Below, piece by piece: positions 1-5,113 of a DNA stretch of 5,113 bases. Made by a program: the position numbers and the translations under genes. Every line of letters begins with the position of its first letter. The stretch's first letter is position 1. The DNA comes from DATAMF01 sp036260665 (GTDB taxonomy: Bacteria > Chloroflexota > Anaerolineae > Aggregatilineales > Aggregatilineaceae), in NCBI GenBank assembly GCA_036260665.1, contig DATAMF010000465.1:1-5113 (forward strand), read 5' to 3'. Under the pieces are notes generated by a model, which saw only the letters and a program-made list of their open reading frames with translations, made no database searches and had not been told where the DNA came from.

Positions 1-71
1 TTTTCCAGCGCTTCGAGAATCCGCGTGCTCAGATCAGTCTGCCCATACTGCGCGTTGATCAGAACGCTCAT
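1..71 (-). CDS. Start of an unidentified protein, truncated by the window edge
   Basis: Only the first 23 codons are visible. The ATG (complement of 69-71) overlaps the TGA of the upstream CoiA-like gene as ATGA, the usual sign of translational coupling within one operon. The N-terminus reads MSVLINAQYGQTDLSTRILE and continues open to position 1. It begins with a short hydrophobic beta-strand-like run (VLI) and then a probable amphipathic helix (TRILEALE), so it looks like a cytoplasmic soluble domain. There is no signal peptide. I do not recognise the family. No separate Shine-Dalgarno sequence is obvious, which fits re-initiation from the preceding stop. The gene itself is likely real because of the exact overlap and open frame; its function is unknown. 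Confidence 0.6.
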   Translation of the reverse strand, partial: MSVLINAQYGQTDLSTRILEALE

Positions 72-1093
72 AGTTCAGCAAAACTGCGCGCCGCGCTGAG
101 TGCCGTCATCCGTCCCACCTTGAACACCGACGGGTCCAGCCGCGCATACACAATCTGTCCCGGTGGGAAGCGTCGCGCCGCCACTGCATGGGTGCCCTTG
201 AGCGTCACATAATAGAGTGCCACCGTCGCCTCGTCCGGCTGTTTCCATTCCTGCGAGATGATATGCAGCGCCGGGTTGATCGTATGCAGCAGCCCGCCCA
301 CCGCCCGCTGCCACAAAATCGGCGGTAGCCACAATTTCTGCGTGCCCAACTTCAGCACATGCGTCAGTTCGCCGTCTTCCTCCAGCGCGCCATAGACCGC
401 ATAGGGCGGTTTCAGCACCGCCTGTGTCAGCGCTTCCCGCAGATGCTCCACTGTTGCCAGAATCCCGCGCCGCTCCGCATCCACTTGCGTCGCGCAGATT
501 CCGCCCGAAATCACCACCCCACTCAGCAAACTTTCCAAATCACGGATACGGTACCGCATATGCGATAGGCTCAGCACGATCACCGTGATACTCAGGCGTG
601 CATAAGCCGTTAAGGTCTCGTTATCAACGCCCTTCAGCGCGAATGCCGCCCGCACACGTCCTTGGCTGTCCAGTAGCGCCACGTCCGACACCAGCCCGTC
701 ATGGGCGTGATTCTCGACCACCTGCGTCACATCTTCCAGCAGATTTTCAGAGTGAGTCTGTTTGCACAGCGGGCATTTCCAGGTGATCAACACCTCGCGC
801 CGCCGATTGATCAACATCCCCGCCTGAATCCGTATCCACCGTCCGACGGCAGTACGTGTCACCTGGTCCGGGTTACATAGCATCATTTGTTCGTGCGCAA
901 AATGATGCTGTTTTACCCCACCTAACTTCGGAATCAAACGGTTGCTGCATACCGGGCACACGTAATTCCCCTCATGCCCGGCTTCGCTGATATGGACCGG
1001 CTGCCCAGACGGATCAAACGCCCATTCATATTGGGGATAGACTATCATGGCTGTCGGTTGAGTGCTCCATCGTCTCTTGCGCTGATACACCAT
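68..1093 (-). CDS. CoiA-like protein with zinc-knuckle N-terminus and degenerate nuclease core
   Basis: Numbering is from the ATG at 1093 (341 aa). Residues 46-67 carry C46-P-V-C49 followed by H64-F-A-H67, the CPxC...HFAH signature at the N-terminus of CoiA-family proteins. A second pair, C107-P-L-C110, follows. Then comes SDVALLDSQGR (136-146) and a hydrophobic strand, resembling the D...(E)xK core of PD-(D/E)xK nucleases in this family. D137 is present, but the expected Glu is Ala (A152-L-K154), so activity is doubtful. The C-terminal half is unrecognised. CoiA acts on incoming DNA during competence in Firmicutes; whether this relative does so is not shown. The frame is open to an ATG at 1216, but GGAG nine nt before the 1093 ATG and a promoter-like -10 at 1134-1139 favour the shorter start. 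The extra 41 residues show no domain. It overlaps the next minus-strand gene by 4 bp. Confidence 0.75.
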   Translation of the reverse strand: MVYQRKRRWSTQPTAMIVYPQYEWAFDPSGQPVHISEAGHEGNYVCPVCSNRLIPKLGGVKQHHFAHEQMMLCNPDQVTRTAVGRWIRIQAGMLINRRREVLITWKCPLCKQTHSENLLEDVTQVVENHAHDGLVSDVALLDSQGRVRAAFALKGVDNETLTAYARLSITVIVLSLSHMRYRIRDLESLLSGVVISGGICATQVDAERRGILATVEHLREALTQAVLKPPYAVYGALEEDGELTHVLKLGTQKLWLPPILWQRAVGGLLHTINPALHIISQEWKQPDEATVALYYVTLKGTHAVAARRFPPGQIVYARLDPSVFKVGRMTALSAARSFAEL

Positions 1094-1101
1094 TGTCGTC
1101 T

Positions 1102-1106
1102 TCTCC
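1102..1106 (-). promoter_or_regulatory. Ribosome binding site deciding the CoiA-like start
   Basis: On the minus strand this reads GGAGA and ends 8 nt before the ATG at 1093. The next in-frame ATG downstream (1048) has GGAG only about 16 nt away. The upstream ATG at 1216 would lie upstream of the predicted minus-strand promoter. This site is the main reason for choosing 1093. Confidence 0.55.
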
Positions 1107-1133
1107 GGCTCTAAAAACAAGTCCCCTACCACC

Positions 1134-1162
1134 AGTATAAAGCGCCCCCTCCCCAGCGTAAG
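1134..1162 (-). promoter_or_regulatory. Putative leftward sigma70-type promoter
   Basis: The minus strand reads TATACT (1139-1134, 5/6 to TATAAT). A weak -35, CTTACG (1162-1157, 3/6), lies upstream with a 17-nt spacer. Transcription would begin near 1127, giving a leader of about 34 nt before the ATG at 1093. The -10 is good and the -35 poor, so this may be weak or activator-dependent. A small inverted repeat, CCCCA-5 nt-TGGGG (1163-1177), abuts the -35 on its upstream side and could be an operator, but it is short. Confidence 0.4.
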
Positions 1163-1201
1163 CCCCACAGATTGGGGGATCAGTTCCTCACCGGATATTA
1201 A

Positions 1202-1230
1202 GCGACAGACCCACACTTTATCGGTATAAT
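1202..1230 (+). promoter_or_regulatory. Rightward sigma70-type promoter of the envelope operon
   Basis: A perfect TATAAT lies at 1225-1230. GCGACA (1202-1207) matches four of six -35 positions (the GACA half) with an ideal 17-nt spacer. The expected start is near A1237. That coincides with the in-frame ATG at 1237, making that ATG an unlikely translation start and supporting the one at 1264 with a leader of about 27 nt. It probably drives the oxidoreductase gene and at least part of the two genes after it. Confidence 0.65.
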
Positions 1231-1250
1231 CGGTCTATGGTTACCTCGAT

Positions 1251-1255
1251 AGGAG
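1251..1255 (+). promoter_or_regulatory. Ribosome binding site deciding the oxidoreductase start
   Basis: AGGAG ends 8 nt before the ATG at 1264, which begins a normal signal peptide (MKRIWVCLALVV). The other in-frame ATG, at 1237, has no Shine-Dalgarno sequence and sits at the predicted transcription start. Confidence 0.75.
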
Positions 1256-1263
1256 CGAAAATA

Positions 1264-2766
1264 ATGAAACGGATCTGGGTTTGCTTGGCGCTCGTGGTTC
1301 TGAGCGTAGGCATTTTTCTGAATCCTCAGGTGAATGTCACCGCGCAGGAAGACGAAGCAGTCAAGGAATTTAGCTGGGATGAATACGGGATCACCTTAAC
1401 CATACCCGGTAATTGGGAAGCTCGTACTGGAAGTCAAAATTACGATTTGGCTTTAGTCTCGCCCGAAGCGCTGGCTGGTGGATCAGGCTCCTTCATCATC
1501 TGGGTTTATTATCCCTCTTTGGGTCAGGGCGCGACCCTCCAAAGTGCGATGGAGACGATGCTGGCTGATATGGCGAGCACCTCCGAGCTGGAACCCTACA
1601 CCGTAGCGGGCATTGAAGGCTTGCACTTCATCTATAACGATACCGAAAGTAACATGAACTACGACACCATCCTGATCCCCTACGGCGACCAGGGCGGCGT
1701 TTTTCTGATCACGGTGTCCCTACCGGTTGAGGGCGAAGATCTGACCACGCCCATCCTCGAAAGCACGGTCATTGAGCCGGTGAAGGTCGATGAAGCCGCT
1801 GTGGATGCTGCCTGGCAGACGAGTCTGGCCGACAGCGGGAAACTGCTCTATGGCCCCGCCGATGCCCCGGTGAGAATCTTCGAAATCCTCAGCTACACCT
1901 GTAGTCACTGCGCCAATTCCAGCCATGCGACGGATCGCCTGTTGGCTCTCGAAGCCGATCCCGGCCATATTCAGTTTGAATGGGGCATGATCAATAACAA
2001 TGATTTTGCGGGTGCGGCCAGCAAAGCGGCCTACTGCGCCACCGAACAGGGCAAGGGTTACACCGCCTACAAAGCCCTCTGGAAAGGCTACTTTGAACTC
2101 GGTCCCGAAGCCGCTTTTACCGTGGATGGCATCGTCGGGATTCTCGATGATATTGACGGGTTGGACACCGACGCCCTCAAATCCTGTGTCGAAAGTGACA
2201 AATACGACGCGGCGCTGGCCGATATTAATACTCGCGCCACCGAAGTCGGCATGACCGGCACGCCTTCCTTCCTGCTGGCATCCGGCGACGATCCGCTCGA
2301 CTTTATGATTACGCCTGATGGTACCGATTGGAGTGGTGAAATTCCTGTTTACGTACTGCGCGGAATCATCAGCGGTGTGACGGAAAAAGGCATGACCGTT
2401 CAGGAAGCCGTGAACGACTTATTCGGTGTAGATACCACGGCCACGCCTGCCGCTCCCGAAGATGATGCTCAGCCATCTGGCACCGAATCGGCAGATAAAA
2501 GCCAGGTCATCCCGGCCTCGAACAGCGGCGATACCAAAACCGCCAGCACGACCCAAGCTGACGAAGACGACAAAGAATCCGACGACAGCCGGATGATCGT
2601 CGTTGGTGGTGCCGTGCTCTTGGCCGGTGCCGCCGCCGTCATGGTCGTGGTATCGCGCCGCCAGGTGCCGCCCGCCACCGCGGAGAGCACCGCCGACATC
2701 TCGACAGATGATGTGCTGAATGAAACGTCGGATAACGACTCTGATTCGTCGTCCGACAATAACTAA
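1264..2766 (+). CDS. Exported membrane-anchored DsbA-like thiol oxidoreductase with N-terminal PsbP-like domain
   Basis: 500 aa. Residues 1-27 form a signal peptide (K2 R3, hydrophobic core 4-19, likely cut after V-T-A27). Residues 36 to about 178 (FSWDEYGITLTIPGNW...) resemble the PsbP/DcrB-type beta domain. Residues about 190-395 are a DsbA-like thioredoxin fold: C213-S-H-C216 active site after a beta strand, helical insertion with C258 and C308 (a possible second disulfide), and cis-Pro334 in GTPSF. Residues about 396-442 are an acidic Ser/Thr/Pro-rich linker, then a single helix at 444-463, Arg-Arg 465-466, and an acidic Ser/Asp tail of about 34 residues. By the positive-inside rule the catalytic part is outside and the tail cytoplasmic. 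Family knowledge suggests it makes or exchanges disulfides in exported proteins; oxidase versus isomerase cannot be told. No LPxTG is present. First gene of an operon with a TPR membrane protein and an M23 peptidase. Confidence 0.88.
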   Translation: MKRIWVCLALVVLSVGIFLNPQVNVTAQEDEAVKEFSWDEYGITLTIPGNWEARTGSQNYDLALVSPEALAGGSGSFIIWVYYPSLGQGATLQSAMETMLADMASTSELEPYTVAGIEGLHFIYNDTESNMNYDTILIPYGDQGGVFLITVSLPVEGEDLTTPILESTVIEPVKVDEAAVDAAWQTSLADSGKLLYGPADAPVRIFEILSYTCSHCANSSHATDRLLALEADPGHIQFEWGMINNNDFAGAASKAAYCATEQGKGYTAYKALWKGYFELGPEAAFTVDGIVGILDDIDGLDTDALKSCVESDKYDAALADINTRATEVGMTGTPSFLLASGDDPLDFMITPDGTDWSGEIPVYVLRGIISGVTEKGMTVQEAVNDLFGVDTTATPAAPEDDAQPSGTESADKSQVIPASNSGDTKTASTTQADEDDKESDDSRMIVVGGAVLLAGAAAVMVVVSRRQVPPATAESTADISTDDVLNETSDNDSDSSSDNN

Positions 2767-2786
2767 CAACTGATGATACTGGTACC

Positions 2787-2817
2787 CCTCGTCCCCATCG
2801 TTCTGATGGAGACGAGG
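2787..2817 (+). terminator. Strong intercistronic hairpin without a U-tract
   Basis: A perfect 7-bp outer stem (CCTCGTC with GACGAGG), one C-A mismatch, a 5-bp inner stem (CCATC with GATGG) and a 5-nt loop (GTTCT) make a 12-bp imperfect hairpin. It starts 20 nt after the stop of the oxidoreductase gene and ends 20 nt before the next start. No run of T follows, so classical intrinsic termination is doubtful. It could be a weak terminator or attenuator that sets the ratio of the first to the later genes, or a 3' stabiliser of the first cistron. Confidence 0.55.
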
Positions 2818-2837
2818 CTGCTTCATGGGGCGAAAAA

Positions 2838-3755
2838 ATGACGTTCCAAAATCTACAAATGAACCGGGTGATTCGGGCGGTAGCCATTGTTTCGATCCTG
2901 GGTATTGTGTTGAGCGGCTGCGGCTGTTATGGCTATCTGGTCGCTCAGATCATGCCCAAAGTGGACTCGTCGTCAAACATGGCGACCCAACAGGATCAAA
3001 TGCAGGCCGAACTTGAGCCGCTGATGCGCGACGTATACGAGGACCCACCTACCGACCTGAACATCATCTTTGCTATCCAGTTGGGCCTTTTGCTCGTGCT
3101 GGCTCTCTGGCAGTCCAACTGGGCCGCTCAGCAAAGCGACTCGCCGCAGCAGGCGGTGGGACATGGGCTGATTGTCAGCCTCGGCGTTTTGATCACCTAT
3201 GGGGTGCTCGTGCTGTTTTTCGCCCCGACCTCCGTTTGGATCAAATTGGGTTTTGCCGTCGGTCTGATCGGTGTGGGCTGGTGGGGCGGACAAATCGCCG
3301 CCCAGAATCTCCACAAAACCAAGCGAGTTGCCCCCGTAGCACCCTTTGGCAGCCCGATTCCGGGAGGATTGCCGCCATCCAGCCCGCGTTATGGTTCACC
3401 GTTGCCCATGCCCGGCCTGAATCCCGATATTGTCTATAACATGGGGGTTTCAGCCGCGATGGGTGGGCGTCCCGACGAAGCCCGCCAGCACTTCACCCGC
3501 GCCCTGCAAATCAACCCGCGTTCCATCGCCGCGTGGCTCCAATTGGCGAACCTCGCCTCCACGCCCGAAGAAGCTTGGAACTACATCCAGCAGGCCCGCG
3601 CCTTGAATCCCGCCGATCCCGGTGTAGTTCAAGCTGTCGGTGTGATCTGGCCCCAGGTCGCGCGCCGTGCCAAGGCCGCATCCCAAACGGGCACGCCCAC
3701 TGAGGATGTGCCGCCACCCTTCGATCCCGGCGATGAACCGCCGCCCGCTGTATGA
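2838..3755 (+). CDS. Four-helix membrane protein (possible lipoprotein) with C-terminal cytoplasmic TPR
   Basis: 305 aa, not a family I can name. Helix 1 is about residues 14-36 and includes L25-S-G-C28, a lipobox-like motif, followed by G-C30. Helices 2-4 are about 75-91, 107-128 and 133-153. Positive residues at R10/R13 and at HKTKR (159-163) place the C-terminus inside. A Pro/Gly-rich linker (164-194) leads to one good TPR (197-229, with GRPDEARQHFTRAL) and a degenerate second one (231-261, TPEEAWNYIQQARALNP). The tail is Pro/Asp-rich. TPRs bind partner proteins, so a scaffold role in the envelope is plausible. The start at 2838 has GGGG seven nt upstream; the in-frame ATG at 2859 has no ribosome binding site. 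It lies 71 nt after the oxidoreductase gene and overlaps the peptidase gene by ATGA. Whether C28 is lipidated or simply part of a membrane helix is open. Confidence 0.8.
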   Translation: MTFQNLQMNRVIRAVAIVSILGIVLSGCGCYGYLVAQIMPKVDSSSNMATQQDQMQAELEPLMRDVYEDPPTDLNIIFAIQLGLLLVLALWQSNWAAQQSDSPQQAVGHGLIVSLGVLITYGVLVLFFAPTSVWIKLGFAVGLIGVGWWGGQIAAQNLHKTKRVAPVAPFGSPIPGGLPPSSPRYGSPLPMPGLNPDIVYNMGVSAAMGGRPDEARQHFTRALQINPRSIAAWLQLANLASTPEEAWNYIQQARALNPADPGVVQAVGVIWPQVARRAKAASQTGTPTEDVPPPFDPGDEPPPAV

Positions 3756-5011
3756 TAACCCGCCTCGTTAGGGCGTGCGGTTATTGTTACTGTTGCTGCG
3801 CGCCCTTATTTGCTGTTCTGTTTTTAGCCTTCCCCGCCGATTCACTGCTAATCGATCCGGCTACTCAAGGTATTTTTCGCCTTCCCGATACCGGAATCAC
3901 ACTTGAAATCGGCTATGCCACCGTGACGGATACCACCCGCCTGACCGTGACCCAGGAAGCGAACGCATTTGTGATCAGCGCCACCGCCGCCGATGGCCGC
4001 CCACTGGACCGTTTCGAGATGCCGCTGATTGCCACCCTGCCCGAAGGCCTATCCGTCGTGGTGGGCTGGCCCGGCCCAATTCATCCGCCGGATGCATCAA
4101 TGCGTTGGCTAGTCGTTTTTGACGCCAATGGCATTTATGCTCTGCCATCCGATATCCCCGCCCTCGATTCCATCCTGTACCTCGGCCCGCTGGAACACTA
4201 CACGCCCGATCTGATCGAGCATAACCTCGATTGGAACGGCACTCATTTTGCCGCATCCGATCCTATCAAGCGCGCCATTTTACGCACTGACCCACAGCAT
4301 CAACTCACGCTGCTGCCCACTGCCGCCCATACCGCCCGTTATGCGGATCGTTTCGCCCCCGAAGACCTGCGCAATCCTGGTGGTTTTATGCTGCTCGGCT
4401 GGACCAGCAATCTGGTCGATCTGGTCCGCGCGCTGCGGGCCACCATACCCGACGATCCCGATCTGCCTTTACCCGGCGCGACTGACCTACCCCTCGATCT
4501 GATCCTTCCCTTCGATTGTTCGGCGGATTGGGTCGTGTCCTGGGGCTACCATCACAGCACCCCCCAGAATCGTTTCGCCGTCGATTTTGCTCCCGCGAAC
4601 AGCACGCCGGGTCAGCCGCTCTACGCCGCCCATGCCGGGATCGTTTACCTCAAGCGTTACGGCACAACCGGTCAGTATGTTGATGTTGGTTTGAGCGCGC
4701 GTGTAGTGTCCGCCGACGATTTCACCAGCACGGTCTACGGCCACCTCGATCCGGCGGGAACCTTCGCCCGCTGGAATGTGGACGCCGCCGCCCTCCCTGA
4801 TTTCGAGTGGATCGAAGTAGGTCAGGTCGCGCAGGGGCAGCTGATCGGCGTCATGGGCCGCACAGGATACGCCACCGGACCACATATTCATTTCGCCATC
4901 TGGTCCTGGGATCAAAGCCTCTATCAACCGCTTGACCTCGTGCCCAATCCCGAACGTGGCTTCCGTTTTCCCGCCGCTCAGCGCCGCGCCTGTGACCTCT
5001 ACCGCCGCTAA
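3752..5011 (+). CDS. Exported M23-family metallopeptidase with unrecognised N-terminal beta-rich region
   Basis: 419 aa. The ATGA overlap with the TPR gene and the lack of its own Shine-Dalgarno sequence suggest coupled translation; no other in-frame start is nearby. The N-terminus has R4/R7, a cysteine cluster (C9, C12, C14-C16) and a hydrophobic run (17-27), so it is exported or membrane-anchored. Residues about 35-250 are beta-rich and unrecognised. From about 253 to 400 is an M23 (LytM/peptidase M23) domain: H267/H268, then FAVDFA with D278, G-H331-L, and GPH378-I-H380-F. These are the expected zinc and catalytic residues, so activity is likely. M23 enzymes cut peptidoglycan cross-bridges or peptides; the actual substrate here is unknown. 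The loop between the G-H-L and H-x-H motifs is longer than in minimal members. The only cysteines after the signal region are C256 and C414, bracketing the domain and able to form a disulfide. The C-terminus is basic (RRACDLYRR). Confidence 0.87.
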   Translation: MITRLVRACGYCYCCCAPLFAVLFLAFPADSLLIDPATQGIFRLPDTGITLEIGYATVTDTTRLTVTQEANAFVISATAADGRPLDRFEMPLIATLPEGLSVVVGWPGPIHPPDASMRWLVVFDANGIYALPSDIPALDSILYLGPLEHYTPDLIEHNLDWNGTHFAASDPIKRAILRTDPQHQLTLLPTAAHTARYADRFAPEDLRNPGGFMLLGWTSNLVDLVRALRATIPDDPDLPLPGATDLPLDLILPFDCSADWVVSWGYHHSTPQNRFAVDFAPANSTPGQPLYAAHAGIVYLKRYGTTGQYVDVGLSARVVSADDFTSTVYGHLDPAGTFARWNVDAAALPDFEWIEVGQVAQGQLIGVMGRTGYATGPHIHFAIWSWDQSLYQPLDLVPNPERGFRFPAAQRRACDLYRR

Positions 5012-5021
5012 CTGCTAAAAT
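4992..5021 (+). promoter_or_regulatory. Putative extended -10 promoter at the end of the peptidase gene
   Basis: TGC-TAAAAT (5013-5021) is an extended -10 with 5/6 matches. GTGACC (4992-4997) is a 4/6 -35 match with an 18-nt spacer, lying inside the peptidase coding region. Transcription would start near G5028. It would serve whatever follows on the plus strand. Confidence 0.4.
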
Positions 5022-5062
5022 CGCCCTGCAATCGTTTGAGGCTTTCCTGACCAAAGCGCCCT

Positions 5063-5113
5063 ATGACAATCCCCCACTTACGAAGAATACTGAACCTGAC
5101 TTTCCGCGCTTCT
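5063..5113 (+). CDS. Possible start of the next plus-strand gene, truncated
   Basis: An ATG at 5063 opens 17 codons (MTIPHLRRILNLTFRAS) to the window edge, about 35 nt after the predicted start of the promoter at 4992-5021. Against it: TGAGG (5036-5040) is too far away (22 nt) to be its ribosome binding site, and the codons TTA, CGA, AGA and ATA are uncommon in the other genes here. Two other readings are also open: a plus frame without a standard start (CTG at 5047 is well placed behind TGAGG), and a minus-strand frame ending in TAG at 5010-5008. I cannot choose firmly without the following sequence. Confidence 0.25.
   Translation, partial: MTIPHLRRILNLTFRAS

Noticed and set aside
1237..1263. 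Upstream in-frame ATG giving a 9-residue longer oxidoreductase
   Set aside because: It lies on the predicted transcription start, lacks a ribosome binding site, and would put nine extra residues before a normal signal peptide. The ATG at 1264 has AGGAG at ideal spacing.
2587..2766. C-terminal anchor as a sortase signal
   Set aside because: A hydrophobic helix followed by Arg-Arg is present, but there is no LPxTG-like motif before it and the tail is about 34 residues long and acidic, unlike sortase substrates.
2419..2826. Minus-strand frames of 135 and 96 codons antisense to the oxidoreductase C-terminus
   Set aside because: They mirror the low-complexity Ser/Asp/Thr-rich linker and tail coding sequence. 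Their translations are compositionally skewed with no domain, and the plus frame is clearly the gene.
2825..3016. Plus-strand 63-codon frame beginning at 2825
   Set aside because: It overlaps the TPR membrane protein in another frame. The latter has coherent membrane helices and TPRs, while the short frame has no recognisable feature.
3776..3799. Short TGT/TGC-rich run as a microsatellite
   Set aside because: The codons are TGC GGT TAT TGT TAC TGT TGC TGC, not a regular tandem unit. It is better described as a cysteine-rich coding stretch.
4487..4927. Minus-strand 146-codon frame opposite the M23 domain
   Set aside because: The plus strand carries the full set of M23 motifs at the same place, so this is an antisense shadow.

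Overview
The window is a piece of a moderately GC-rich bacterial chromosome (not counted; many codons end in C or G). It probably comes from a Chloroflexota (Anaerolineae-like) or similar lineage. That guess rests on the style of the proteins: a PsbP-like plus DsbA-like fusion on a C-terminal membrane anchor, a four-helix membrane protein with a degenerate C-terminal TPR, and a DF-type M23 peptidase. There is no rRNA or marker gene to confirm it. I see no CRISPR array, tRNA, insertion sequence or phage gene.

Left part (1-1093, minus strand): a CoiA-like protein with an N-terminal zinc-knuckle motif and a decayed PD-(D/E)xK-like core. Its stop codon overlaps by ATGA the start of a second minus-strand gene, of which only the first 23 codons are in the window. 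The two look like one minus-strand transcription unit.

Centre (about 1094-1263): a compact divergent control region. A sigma70-type promoter fires rightward with a perfect TATAAT, and a weaker one fires leftward. These promoters and Shine-Dalgarno sequences suggest that both flanking genes start inside their longest open frames (1093 on the minus strand, 1264 on the plus strand).

Right part (1264-5011, plus strand): three genes for cell-envelope proteins. They are (i) an exported, C-terminally anchored PsbP-like/DsbA-like thiol oxidoreductase, (ii) a membrane protein with a lipobox-like first helix and a cytoplasmic TPR, and (iii) an exported M23 metallopeptidase with an unrecognised beta-rich N-terminal region. 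Genes (ii) and (iii) overlap by ATGA. Genes (i) and (ii) are 71 nt apart with a strong hairpin between them. The M23 protein has only two cysteines outside its signal region, and they bracket the peptidase domain. A reasonable working idea is that the DsbA-like protein oxidises this pair, making the operon a small envelope-maturation module. That link is inference.

Right end (5012-5113): an extended -10-like promoter, then a short stretch that may begin another plus-strand gene at 5063. A minus-strand reading is also open there, so the call is weak.
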